Origin: a virus | DNA length: 58,677 nt | Virus record (IMG/VR): IMGVR_UViG_3300046817_000092 | Location: 1-58,677 of that record | Reading direction: 5' to 3' (one strand) | Shown here: positions 30,353 to 38,495 of the stretch, piece by piece | Numbering within the stretch: the stretch's first letter is position 1 | Layout of the letters: each line of letters opens with the position of its first letter | The notes under the pieces: model-generated | The model's input: the letters and a program-made list of their open reading frames with translations, nothing else | What the model was told of the DNA's origin: nothing | Database searches by the model: none | Program-made: the position numbers and the translations under genes

Positions 30353-30538
30353 ATGACTGAGATTGAGGAAACTCCCGTTGATCCTGCACCTGATAGTGAT
30401 GCACCGGGTCGCCCGCCTATTGAGGTTACTACGCCTGAGCCTGATGAGGCCGGAGACACCCCCGCTGATGGTGATGATAGTAATACTAATGATAACGATG
30501 ATTCGTCTGATGCATCTACTGACGAGTCTGCTGAGTAA
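30353..30538 (+). CDS. Very acidic, disordered protein (61 aa)
   Basis: Starts MTEIEETPVDPAPDSDAPGR. About a third of the residues are Asp or Glu and there are no Cys, Trp, Phe or Tyr, so the chain is disordered. ATG 30353 has CGAAAGGAAATAC upstream. Small acidic phage proteins can mimic DNA, for example to block restriction enzymes or nucleoid proteins; that role is only a suggestion here. Confidence 0.72.
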   Translation: MTEIEETPVDPAPDSDAPGRPPIEVTTPEPDEAGDTPADGDDSNTNDNDDSSDASTDESAE

Positions 30539-30546
30539 TTAGTATC

Positions 30547-30579
30547 TAACAGGGGTTGGTGTCACAACCGCCCCTGTTA
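30547..30579 (+). terminator. Hairpin, probable terminator
   Basis: TAACAGGGG/CCCCTGTTA (9 bp) with an inner GGTTG/CAACC stem follows the acidic-protein gene. The U-tract is short (TTATT), so termination may be partial. Confidence 0.55.
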
Positions 30580-30581
30580 TT

Positions 30582-30731
30582 ATGCAACTGCATGATGGTC
30601 TTTATCAAGTTACCACCCGCTACTTCTGTGCGGGTTTTGTTGTAGAGAACGGCAGCATTGTGGCTTGTGCGCCTATACTTCGTAAGCGCATTAAGTATTG
30701 GGCTACCATAGCCACTTTAATAACCGCGTAA
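30582..30731 (+). CDS. Small conserved actinophage-type protein (49 aa)
   Basis: The frame contains GLYQVTTRYFCAGFVVENG and ACAPILRKRIKYW. Short proteins with the core YxVTTRYFCAGxVVExGxVxxCAPILR are, as I recall, widespread in actinophages and of unknown function. ATG 30582 lies right after a hairpin with no strong ribosome binding site. The TAA is 15 nt before the prim-pol/helicase gene. Confidence 0.78.
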   Translation: MQLHDGLYQVTTRYFCAGFVVENGSIVACAPILRKRIKYWATIATLITA

Positions 30732-30746
30732 GTAGTCAGGAGATTT

Positions 30747-32942
30747 ATGGCCGTATCAGCACCACCCGCTAATCTACAGTTGCGGGTACAATTCTTCGAC
30801 TACCTGTTTGGCGTCAATAAGGGCTTTCTGTGTATTGCCACCGCAAGCAAGAATAAAGGCAATTTCGCGCAGAAATTTTTTGAGTGGCCTGGGCAACGTC
30901 ATAACGTAGCTAACTTTATCGAAGATATGTACCCGAACCGCGACGTGTGGTTCTGCGTCAATCTGCTCTCTATGCCAGAGCGACGTAAAGAGTTTGCGTT
31001 GGGCAGTACATTTGCATGGTCCGACCTTGATTATGCCAACCCTGCACAGTTGGAGCCGATTCCAACCTGTGTTGTTGAATCGTCACCCGGACGTTGGCAA
31101 GCATATTGGCGTGTTACTGGTGAGCCTATCCCTGCCGATGTTGCTGAGGATTATTCAAAGAAGCTCGCCTATAAGATTGGTGCAGATAAGAGTGGTTGGG
31201 ATCTTACGCAATTGTTGCGTGTTCCTTGGACTGAGAATCAGAAGTACCACCCACCTGTGCCGGTTAAACTTATTAGTATCACCGACACGACGTATGACAT
31301 TGGGGTCTTTGATGCTATACCGGAAGCGATTATTGAGAACTCAGAAGCTACGGTTATCGCTAACAATCCGATGCCTGTTATCGAGAAGTTACCCGATCCG
31401 GGCATGGTGCTTTATCGGTATAAAGCAGAAGGTAAGCTAGACGAGGAATTTGCGTCACTGTATACAACCGCGCCTGATGCAAATGCAGACTGGTCACGCA
31501 TCTTATGGCGCTTTATCCACAAGTGTTTTGAGTTGGGCTTATTGCAAGACGAGGTTTTCGTGCTTGCTATAAACGCAGCGTGTAACAAGTATGCCAGAGA
31601 TAACCGTCCATTGAGTTACCTGTGGCGAGACGTTATTAAGGCCGCGAAGGAACACAGTCATTTTGAGGTACTACTTGGTGGTAAGGTAGAAATAGTCACG
31701 ATGCCTCATCTAGTGGACTTCGATGAGATTGAGGAAGATACGTTCATCGCAGACTACAAGGGTTGGGCTAATGCTGCGACTGATGCACCTGAGCAATATC
31801 ATGAACTTGGTATGTTTATTGCTTTGAGTGCTGTCGTCTCGGCTGGTTTGAGTCTAAAGGTACAGTGGGGAGAAATCGTACCTAACCTGTGGGGGTTGGT
31901 CTTGGGGGAGAGCACCCTTACACGAAAGACAACCGCGATGCGTCTTGTCATTGATATTCTAAAAGACATTGACGAGAGTTTAATCCTGGCGACTGATGGT
32001 AGTGCCGAAGGACTATTGACCGGATTAAGTGGCCGACCCAAAAGAGTGTCTATTTATTGGAGGGATGAAGTTAGTGGACTTTTCGACTCAATCAACAGAA
32101 AAGATTATCTCGCCGGTTTACCGGAGACGCTTACTCATCTCTACGATGTTCCGCCGATTTATACTCGTCTCTTACGGAAAGAGACAATTACAATATCCGA
32201 ACCCTACTTCATATTCTTTGGCGGTGGAATTAGGGACAAGGTATACTCTCTTATCAATGACGAGTATATCCTATCTGGATTCTTACCAAGGTTCTTGGTC
32301 GTATCAGGTGAGAATGACTTGTCAAGGTTACGACGAACAGGACCACCCACAGAAGTATCTACAGAACGTAAAGACAATATCGTTAGATCGCTTACTGATA
32401 TCTGCGAGCGTTATAACACTAGCGTTACGACTTCGATCGCTGGTCAGCAAATAGAAATGCCGATCAAGATTGAAGCTAGATTGTCTGAGGAAGCATGGGA
32501 CTATTATCGCAATCTTGAGGATATTATGACTAACGCCGGCATTGAGACTGATATGTCTATGTTGGCTCTGCCGACGTTCTCTCGTTTGAGCTATTCGTTG
32601 CTCAAAATGTCAATGCTTGTTGCTGCGAGTCGTAGGCTTCCTGACCAGTCAAACCGTTTAGCTGTTGAAACGTCTGATGTGAAACAAGCCGCGTTCTATA
32701 TCGAGAAGTGGGGACATTACTCTATTGATCTGATCCTGAATGCTGGTCGATCTACGGCAGAGAAGGCAATAGACCGCGCTATTAATATTGTCAAACGTAA
32801 GGAGGGATTGACAAAAGCTGAGTTTATGCAACGTCAACATCTTAGTGCAAGAGAAGCTAAAGACATTATCGAGACGATGGTACAGCGTGGACTTATTGAT
32901 GTTAAAGCAGCCGGGAGAGGACACAGGATATACAGCGTATGA
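30747..32942 (+). CDS. Prim-pol / helicase replication protein (731 aa)
   Basis: The N-terminal 170 residues resemble a RepB/prim-pol-type primase: an acidic pair in AWSDLDYANP (about 90-99) and ESSPGRWQAYWRV (about 112-124). About 325-600 is a DUF3987-like P-loop ATPase with Walker A GESTLTRKTT (about 387-396). A helical, winged-helix-like end (LTKAEFMQRQHLSAREAKDI) closes the protein. It would prime and unwind the phage DNA. AGTCAGGAGATTT precedes ATG 30747. It overlaps the next gene by 4 nt. Confidence 0.82.
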   Translation: MAVSAPPANLQLRVQFFDYLFGVNKGFLCIATASKNKGNFAQKFFEWPGQRHNVANFIEDMYPNRDVWFCVNLLSMPERRKEFALGSTFAWSDLDYANPAQLEPIPTCVVESSPGRWQAYWRVTGEPIPADVAEDYSKKLAYKIGADKSGWDLTQLLRVPWTENQKYHPPVPVKLISITDTTYDIGVFDAIPEAIIENSEATVIANNPMPVIEKLPDPGMVLYRYKAEGKLDEEFASLYTTAPDANADWSRILWRFIHKCFELGLLQDEVFVLAINAACNKYARDNRPLSYLWRDVIKAAKEHSHFEVLLGGKVEIVTMPHLVDFDEIEEDTFIADYKGWANAATDAPEQYHELGMFIALSAVVSAGLSLKVQWGEIVPNLWGLVLGESTLTRKTTAMRLVIDILKDIDESLILATDGSAEGLLTGLSGRPKRVSIYWRDEVSGLFDSINRKDYLAGLPETLTHLYDVPPIYTRLLRKETITISEPYFIFFGGGIRDKVYSLINDEYILSGFLPRFLVVSGENDLSRLRRTGPPTEVSTERKDNIVRSLTDICERYNTSVTTSIAGQQIEMPIKIEARLSEEAWDYYRNLEDIMTNAGIETDMSMLALPTFSRLSYSLLKMSMLVAASRRLPDQSNRLAVETSDVKQAAFYIEKWGHYSIDLILNAGRSTAEKAIDRAINIVKRKEGLTKAEFMQRQHLSAREAKDIIETMVQRGLIDVKAAGRGHRIYSV

Positions 32943-33493
32943 GCAAAGGCGCACGACTCCGTAATAAGCGTAAACAAATCGAACACGAAAGGTTGTCTCG
33001 CGTGAGCGCAATTAATGGTACTGGTGAACCTGACGTTGGACCGGATATTGAGTGGGACTCACTTAATCCACCTACTGTGCATGAATGTAGTTTCGCGGAT
33101 CATTTCCATGCACCATTTTGTGACGGTACCTGTGCAGATGTTGTTATGGACGAGCTTGATGTTAAGATCCTTAATGAGAAGAAGGCATGGACTCGCGCTG
33201 GTATGCATATCGTAGCAGTACCGTATGGTGTTGCAGATCAGGTTTGTATGCCTGGAATGAAGATTGAGTTGTTTGAGATGGAAGCTAAGTTAGTTGGTCT
33301 TATTGAAGCTGTGCAAGAAGCTGTTGGTATCAGCGACGAGGCGTATAACTTCCATTATCGTCAAGCTATCTACAACCGCTTAAAGATGGTTCGTGAGGCT
33401 AACGAGAATCGTGTTAAGCAGGAACGTCTTGCTGCACAGATGGGTATTGCACCTAAGAAGATTCTTGGTCCTGACGGTACACCCCTTTCCTAA
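32939..33493 (+). CDS. Hypothetical replication-block protein (184 aa)
   Basis: The N-terminus is basic (MSKGARLRNKRKQIEHERLS); a Cys/His group (HECSFADHFHAPFCDGTC, about 42-61) could bind metal; the C-terminal half is helical. It overlaps its neighbours on both sides (4 nt and 1 nt), so it is co-translated with replication enzymes. Function unknown. Confidence 0.72.
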   Translation: MSKGARLRNKRKQIEHERLSRVSAINGTGEPDVGPDIEWDSLNPPTVHECSFADHFHAPFCDGTCADVVMDELDVKILNEKKAWTRAGMHIVAVPYGVADQVCMPGMKIELFEMEAKLVGLIEAVQEAVGISDEAYNFHYRQAIYNRLKMVREANENRVKQERLAAQMGIAPKKILGPDGTPLS

Positions 33494-33810
33494 TGGCTCT
33501 CACTGAGGGTGTTAAATTAGACGAAGGAAAAACTCGTTGGGACTTGTGGAGTCCTGATGCTTTAGAGGCTACTGCCAACGTGCTTGAGTTTGGTGCTCGT
33601 AAGTATGAAGAACACAACTGGGCTAAAGGACTTAAGTACAGTCGCGTATTTAGAGCATTACTTGGTCACTTGTGGGACTTTTGGCGCGGGCGTAAGAACG
33701 ACGAAGAAACAGGCTTACCTCATTTAGCTCATGCTATGTGTTGTCTTATGTTCTTGCTTCACTATGAATGCAATAGACGCAAATATAGACCGTTCGACGA
33801 TAGGCCGTAG
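33493..33810 (+). CDS. MazZ/DUF5664-like dATP/dGTP pyrophosphohydrolase
   Basis: A 105-residue protein with KLDEGKTRWDLWSPDALE at the start, FGARKYEEHNWAKG in the middle and HLAHAMCCLMFLLHYE at the end. This is the pattern of the DUF5664 family (dATP/dGTP diphosphohydrolase N-terminal domain, including MazZ of phage S-2L), MazG-like helical enzymes that cut nucleotides to monophosphates. Full length for the family. It may tune dNTP pools. No PurZ-type gene is present, so a modified-adenine genome is not supported. Confidence 0.78.
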   Translation: MALTEGVKLDEGKTRWDLWSPDALEATANVLEFGARKYEEHNWAKGLKYSRVFRALLGHLWDFWRGRKNDEETGLPHLAHAMCCLMFLLHYECNRRKYRPFDDRP

Positions 33811-34011
33811 ATGATTATGACTATGACGCCTGCTGCAATTGAACAGCGTCGTGCCAATTCTAAGGCAATTGCAGATCGTAAACGTGCTGAAACCGAATGC
33901 AGTAGAGGTCACAGTAATTGGCGAGTCCGTCCAAAGAATGGTAGACGATACTGTCTAACGTGTCAACTTGATCGACAATGGTATGGAAGGAGGGGACTAC
34001 CCTACGTATGA
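33811..34011 (+). CDS. Small zinc-finger protein (66 aa)
   Basis: CSRGH...RRYCLTCQ (about residues 30-53) is a CH-CC zinc site of the type seen in HNH-associated or recombination endonuclease-like small proteins, but the HNH catalytic residues are absent. Starts directly after the previous stop. Basic overall, probably DNA-binding. Confidence 0.7.
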   Translation: MIMTMTPAAIEQRRANSKAIADRKRAETECSRGHSNWRVRPKNGRRYCLTCQLDRQWYGRRGLPYV

Positions 34012-34220
34012 AGGAGACAGATCCGTTCATTATGAATGAGACAGAGTGGTTTTATGTGTATACCATAGATTTTGATCAAGACAATTTTGGCATCTTTTCT
34101 ACGCGAGAAGAAGCTGAGAAATCATTAGAAGAACAAATTACAGGTCACGGACCAGCGTGGGAGGATTGTCATATTACTCGACGTATGATTCACGGAAAGC
34201 CTGAAATTGATGGACGTTAA
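34008..34220 (+). CDS. Small hypothetical protein (70 aa)
   Basis: Starts MKETDPFIMNETEWFYVYTI. ATG 34008 overlaps the end of the previous gene, with GGAGGGG about 12 nt upstream. Acidic alpha/beta protein; no family recognised. It overlaps the polymerase gene by 11 nt. Confidence 0.68.
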   Translation: MKETDPFIMNETEWFYVYTIDFDQDNFGIFSTREEAEKSLEEQITGHGPAWEDCHITRRMIHGKPEIDGR

Positions 34221-36618
34221 ACGTAAACATCCACTTGCCGAGTGTGAGAGTTGTCCTCTTGCTAAAGAGAAGATGGCGCCTACTTGTGGTGATCCTAACT
34301 CTAAGGTGGCATTCGTCTCTCGTAGTCCTGGCAAGTATGACATAGCTACTGGTGTGCCATTTAGTAACCCACACGGTTCTAAGGCCGTGCTTGAGAACCT
34401 GTTAGGGAGGTACAGAATTGCGCGCAAAGATATTATTACTACGAATGTTGTTCTGTGTAGAACGGATGATCCTTCGCCTGCTGCTATCAAATCATGCAAG
34501 CCTAGACTTGAGGACGAAATCAAAAATTGTAGTCTTGTTATTGCCGCAGGAACCGAAGCTACCATTGCTCTTACAAGATATAGAGCCGTCTTTACTGCAA
34601 GACCATTTGTTCATAACCGAACTTCTAGTGGAGGAACTCCGCAACGAGTTATCGTCACTAACAATCCCGCAATTGTAGTTCGTGATTCAGACAAGTATCC
34701 AGATATGGTGGATGACTTTAAGAGGGCATTCGATCCTATTCCACCTCCTGTATTTCCTAGCGTGGAGATAATCAACGATGTTGATAGAGCTAGAGTTGCA
34801 CTCGAAAGATGGACAGAGAATCTTCCTGTATTATTGGCGTCCGACCTTGAGTGGCAACAAGATGACACACCAACTTGCGCTGGATTCTCTGCAAGAGGCG
34901 AGAAAGCAGTTGTATTTGGTTTGGGAGCAATTAGCGATAGACGAGTATGGGATCTTATCAGAAGAATCTACGAACGAACTGAAACTAGCTTCATCTGGCA
35001 CAACGGTAAGTCTGACACTAAAGTCTTAGTCAAAGCTGGTGTCGATGCGCGTGTAGACGAGGACACTTACTTGATGAGTGTGGCACTTGATGAACGTCCT
35101 GGTTATCATAGTCTTGAGTATCTTATGAGTACACAGTTCGGTTGGCCAGACTATGAACCCAAAAGTGTTAAGCACTTTAAGACGACGGGAGAGTTTCTTG
35201 GAAAGACCGATGCCGAAAAGAGAATGTCAGAACGTGAGTTGTACAAATACAATGGTTGGGATACAGCCGGCACATTCCAACTATATAATGTACTTGAGCC
35301 GAAACTTGACTCTGATAGAGGCGGTTCCGTCAGACCTGTATATAAGCGTCTATTACATGCAGGAGAACGATTCCGTATAGTTGAACTTAACGGATTCCCG
35401 TTCGATTCAGAAACCGCGTTGAATATTAATGAACGTGAAGCAATACCGCGAATGCTGGAACTAAGCGAACGAGAGCGTGAAATCACCAAGCATCCTCTTT
35501 TAAATCCCAACTCGTCTCAACAGCTTAAAGCAATCATTTATGATGAGTGGGGACTTAAGCACTCTTTGCGTGATGCCGGTCCCAAGAAACTCTCAACCAG
35601 CACAGGCAAAGAAGTTAGAGAGATTATTGAACGTGGCGAATTCATTTCTAATCTTGAAAACCGCACACAACTTATGGAATGGGCTGCGACTCATCGAGCC
35701 TATAAAAAGATTCAGGATATCAGGAGCAGATACATTGAAGGATTGGTTAGACGAGCACAACGAGACGGAAAGATTTACGGTCACTTTAACGTGGGTGGAG
35801 GAACAGTCTCCGGACGGGCGAGTAGTAACGATCCAAACCTGCAAAACATTATCAGAGAAGGGTACGAGAACATCCCAGGTATGCGAACTATGTTCTTACC
35901 TTCTCCGGGAAACGTTATCATCTCGGCAGATTTCTCCCAAGCTGAGCTTAGAACATGTGCAAAACTTAGCGGAGATGATGCTCTATTGGGCATATATCGG
36001 GATAGTACCCGAAGTCTCCATAAAGAGCGAGCCGCTAAGTTTTATGGACCGGGGTATACGAAAGAAGAGTACGTTAAGTCTAAGAATATTAATTTCGGCG
36101 TGACATATGGGCAGGGCGCAGATGCCTTTGCACAGATGTATCATATGGACAAGGATGAAGCACAAGAGTATATTAATGACTGGTGGGGTCAATTCTCTCA
36201 ATTAAAGGCGTGGACACTTGAAACCGCACAGCGAGCAAGAAAAGATGGATATGTTATCTCTCCATTCGGACACAAACGGCGGTTCCACCTTATCACAGAC
36301 GAAAACTTGGGAGATGTGGAGAGAGAATCGGTTTCTTTCCTTCCTCAGAATATTGCTGCTTGGCTCACTATTTGTGCTCTTTGTGATCTTGTGGATAATG
36401 GCATCCGTATTGTGGCTACTGTGCACGACAGTATCGTGGCTGACATACCAATTAGTCAAACTGATGAGGTTGCTGGGATGATGCGTGAGGTTATGATTGC
36501 TCAGGCATCTAAGCAACTAGGTTGGGATGATATCCCATTTGAGGTTGATGTTAGTATTGGACCCAATTGGGGCGACTTGCACGATTGGGTGATGAGCGAT
36601 GAGAGGATTGCAGCATGA
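34210..36618 (+). CDS. polA: DNA polymerase I with N-terminal UDG-like domain
   Basis: An 802-residue replicative polymerase. Residues about 1-160 look like a family 4/5 uracil-DNA glycosylase fold with Cys residues CESC and C near 25, but the catalytic GExPG and HPS motifs are changed to SRSPG and NNPAIV. A 3-5 exonuclease starts at about 205 (DLEW carries the metal-binding D and E). The polymerase has motif A DFSQAELR (about 571), motif B with NFGVTYGQG (about 630) and motif C VHDS (about 738). It overlaps both neighbours. The fusion may tie uracil recognition to synthesis. Confidence 0.93.
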   Translation: MDVKRKHPLAECESCPLAKEKMAPTCGDPNSKVAFVSRSPGKYDIATGVPFSNPHGSKAVLENLLGRYRIARKDIITTNVVLCRTDDPSPAAIKSCKPRLEDEIKNCSLVIAAGTEATIALTRYRAVFTARPFVHNRTSSGGTPQRVIVTNNPAIVVRDSDKYPDMVDDFKRAFDPIPPPVFPSVEIINDVDRARVALERWTENLPVLLASDLEWQQDDTPTCAGFSARGEKAVVFGLGAISDRRVWDLIRRIYERTETSFIWHNGKSDTKVLVKAGVDARVDEDTYLMSVALDERPGYHSLEYLMSTQFGWPDYEPKSVKHFKTTGEFLGKTDAEKRMSERELYKYNGWDTAGTFQLYNVLEPKLDSDRGGSVRPVYKRLLHAGERFRIVELNGFPFDSETALNINEREAIPRMLELSEREREITKHPLLNPNSSQQLKAIIYDEWGLKHSLRDAGPKKLSTSTGKEVREIIERGEFISNLENRTQLMEWAATHRAYKKIQDIRSRYIEGLVRRAQRDGKIYGHFNVGGGTVSGRASSNDPNLQNIIREGYENIPGMRTMFLPSPGNVIISADFSQAELRTCAKLSGDDALLGIYRDSTRSLHKERAAKFYGPGYTKEEYVKSKNINFGVTYGQGADAFAQMYHMDKDEAQEYINDWWGQFSQLKAWTLETAQRARKDGYVISPFGHKRRFHLITDENLGDVERESVSFLPQNIAAWLTICALCDLVDNGIRIVATVHDSIVADIPISQTDEVAGMMREVMIAQASKQLGWDDIPFEVDVSIGPNWGDLHDWVMSDERIAA

Positions 36619-36875
36619 AAGACTATAGGGGCTTAATAGCATTACTCGTCTCAGCAGCACTTATGTTTGCGCTTCTGACGGGTGTTGCTGGTATTATTTG
36701 GTGGGGCACTAAGATATCGACAGAAGGATCTGTTGTCATTGGTATGCTTATCGGAGCAATCACGATAATTGGTTCTGCATATCTTGGCGTCTATCTTACT
36801 TATATTCGTACTAGTGGACGAAGGCAGAGATGGCCTGGGGAGAAGAATGATGATGAGGACACGTTAGTACCATGA
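36615..36875 (+). CDS. Small membrane protein, two transmembrane segments (86 aa)
   Basis: Two hydrophobic helices, LIALLVSAALMFALLTGVAG and VVIGMLIGAITIIGSAYLGV, are followed by a basic loop and an acidic tail. It overlaps the polymerase gene by 4 nt. A membrane anchor or superinfection-exclusion type protein is possible; no family recognised. Confidence 0.72.
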   Translation: MKDYRGLIALLVSAALMFALLTGVAGIIWWGTKISTEGSVVIGMLIGAITIIGSAYLGVYLTYIRTSGRRQRWPGEKNDDEDTLVP

Positions 36876-37084
36876 TGAGCGCAAGAAATAGAATGCACAA
36901 CGATCCAGTATTCGCAACTTTAGTTAAAAGTATGTACGATATATTTGAGACTACTTGTGGAACTGGTGCGGGTGTTACTCCAACTGAGATACGTGAAGCT
37001 AGTGGGTTAGCTTGGCAAATATATGTAGAACGTCACGCAGAACCAATTACTTTTAAGCCCACTGAATGGGGTCACCCACGATGA
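36872..37084 (+). CDS. Small hypothetical protein (70 aa)
   Basis: Starts MMSARNRMHNDPVFATLVKS with a helical N-terminal half and a basic end (VERHAEPITFKPTEWGHPR). It overlaps both neighbours by 4 nt. No family recognised. Confidence 0.68.
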   Translation: MMSARNRMHNDPVFATLVKSMYDIFETTCGTGAGVTPTEIREASGLAWQIYVERHAEPITFKPTEWGHPR

Positions 37085-37290
37085 TTAAGAAACTTGACAA
37101 TTGTGACATAATCCCGCGTGAGATTTTAGTTAGTAAGATCAATGAGTTAATCGTAGATGTTAACAGATTAGCTCAAATCATGTTAGATGAGGAAGATGAT
37201 TCACTAAAGGAAGCCCTGGAGGAGATACGGGCGACACTCTTCAAAGATGGAAGCATACAAATCATTAAGGGTTTGGATAGTTGTGACTGA
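37081..37290 (+). CDS. Small helical protein (69 aa)
   Basis: Starts MIKKLDNCDIIPREILVSKI. ATG 37081 overlaps the previous stop (ATGA). Acidic, amphipathic helices throughout. No family recognised. Confidence 0.68.
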   Translation: MIKKLDNCDIIPREILVSKINELIVDVNRLAQIMLDEEDDSLKEALEEIRATLFKDGSIQIIKGLDSCD

Positions 37291-37510
37291 ACTGTGCAAT
37301 GAACCCACTACTTCAGGGAAGCCTTGTAACATGAAGAAGGGGCATCCCGCACGCTTCCATCGTCACCGTGAATACACAAGAACAGAGTGGATAATGAAGA
37401 ATAGTGACGGTAAGCGAGTAACCTCGGGGGTCGGCATAAATGACTTAACTGCCGCAATCGCTATATACCGCAAGAGTGATATAACCCTAACAATCGAAAT
37501 CCTGTGCTGA
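37283..37510 (+). CDS. Small Cys/His protein (75 aa)
   Basis: I start at GTG 37283 inside the overlap with the previous gene. CNEPTTSGKPCNMKKGHPARFHRH (about residues 5-28) is a possible C-C-H-H metal site of a kind common in small actinophage proteins. The remainder is beta-rich. Last gene before a 130-bp structured gap. Confidence 0.65.
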   Translation: MTELCNEPTTSGKPCNMKKGHPARFHRHREYTRTEWIMKNSDGKRVTSGVGINDLTAAIAIYRKSDITLTIEILC

Positions 37511-37533
37511 ACCGTCCGAGCGAATCGAGCTAT

Positions 37534-37622
37534 GAGCGGCTGCCCAGGGGGTACGCTAAGGCTACCCTAGGCCGATCCGGGGCTGTCCTGCCAGACTTAG
37601 AGGCCGTCACACAGGGCCGCTC
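37534..37622 (+). ncRNA. GC-rich structured element
   Basis: GAGCGGC (37534-37540) pairs with GCCGCTC (37616-37622) and encloses GGGTA/TACCC and other short GC-rich stems. It fills the gap ahead of the resolvase gene. Confidence 0.5.
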
Positions 37623-37639
37623 AGAGCGGGGCGCATAAT

Positions 37640-38158
37640 ATGGTTAACCTACCTAGAGCCGAGAAAGTCAATACTGACGATAAACCCATCAAGGTTGTAT
37701 GGTTCGATCCTGGTGGTACTACTGGATATGCAGTAGGTATCATAGAGAATGGTATGATGGGTGTTATTAGTGGGCAGGCTGTTTGGAATGAATGGGATTT
37801 GTACTCAGAACTTAAAAGGTCACACCCAGACATAATGGGTTATGAATCATTTGAATACCGTAAGAACGTTAAAGGTGGTGTTCAGATGAAACTCATTTTG
37901 TTCCCACGTAACCTCATTGGTGTGATGAATCTTTACTACTACGAACGAGCGGCCAATAGTTCACCCATCCAATGTTTTCAACAAACCCCTGCACAGGGTA
38001 AGAAGGGATACTACTCAGATGCCCGCCTGAAATCCGACAAGCTATACAAGACACTTCCGGGCGGTCATTGTAATGATGCACTTAGACACTTGTTACACTG
38101 GTACACTTTCGGTGCAGGTTTCAAATACAACAAACACGGATATAAGGGGTTGGCATGA
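37640..38158 (+). CDS. RuvC-like Holliday junction resolvase
   Basis: A 172-residue RNase H-fold nuclease. The first strand VVWFDPGGTTGYAVG (about 20-34) supplies the first catalytic Asp, YESFEY (about 70) the Glu, and HCNDALRHLLHW (about 147-158) the C-terminal acidic motif. Such proteins cut branched DNA before packaging. The gene is late in the early arm, as expected for a function needed after replication. It overlaps the next gene by 4 nt. Confidence 0.83.
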   Translation: MVNLPRAEKVNTDDKPIKVVWFDPGGTTGYAVGIIENGMMGVISGQAVWNEWDLYSELKRSHPDIMGYESFEYRKNVKGGVQMKLILFPRNLIGVMNLYYYERAANSSPIQCFQQTPAQGKKGYYSDARLKSDKLYKTLPGGHCNDALRHLLHWYTFGAGFKYNKHGYKGLA

Positions 38159-38310
38159 GAATTGTGGTTCAAATTGATAGTAGGGAAATTCCTCCTAACA
38201 CCGATCCGATCATGGAACTTATCCCAATGTTTGAAGAAAACGGTTACAAACTTATAGAGAACGGTGTTGGTTCAAGTTACCGTCATTTAGTGTTTGAAAA
38301 GATCGAGTAG
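38155..38310 (+). CDS. Small hypothetical protein (51 aa)
   Basis: The frame MRIVVQIDSREIPPNTDPIM ends RHLVFEKIE. It overlaps the resolvase stop as ATGA, and the alternating beta/alpha pattern is protein-like. It ends 5 nt before the tRNA(CAU) gene. No family recognised. Confidence 0.65.
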   Translation: MRIVVQIDSREIPPNTDPIMELIPMFEENGYKLIENGVGSSYRHLVFEKIE

Positions 38311-38315
38311 TTTCA

Positions 38316-38388
38316 GGACCCGTAGCTCAACGGTTAGAGCAGCGCGCTCATAACGCGAGGGTTGTAGGTTCGATTCCTACCGGGTCCA
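38316..38388 (+). tRNA. tRNA(CAU), Met or lysidine-type Ile
   Basis: A 73-nt cloverleaf: acceptor GGACCCG/CGGGTCC, D-arm TAGCTCAACGGTTAGAGC, anticodon loop CTCATAA (CAT) and T-arm GTAGG-TTCGATT-CCTAC. No CCA is encoded. Initiator features (mismatched first pair, three GC pairs in the anticodon stem) are absent, so it is an elongator Met or Ile2 tRNA. Confidence 0.95.
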
Positions 38389-38402
38389 TCTGTCTTAACA
38401 AA

Positions 38403-38452
38403 GTTAAGCCCCGTAACTTAACCGAGGAGAGGACGGTGTTACGGGGCTTAAC
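38403..38452. terminator. Bidirectional terminator between converging arms
   Basis: A perfect 15-bp stem GTTAAGCCCCGTAAC (38403-38417 with 38438-38452) and a 20-nt loop lie between the last rightward gene/tRNA and the end of the leftward lysis genes. U-tracts are weak on both strands, but position and stem strength fit a two-way terminator. Confidence 0.78.
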
Positions 38453-38495
38453 AACCTTGCACAGTGGTACGGCAAGGCATCTTTTGAGGGATTAG

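Noticed and set aside
33493-33810. Evidence for a 2-aminoadenine (Z) genome
   Set aside because: The MazZ-like enzyme alone is not sufficient; PurZ and a DatZ-type enzyme are absent.
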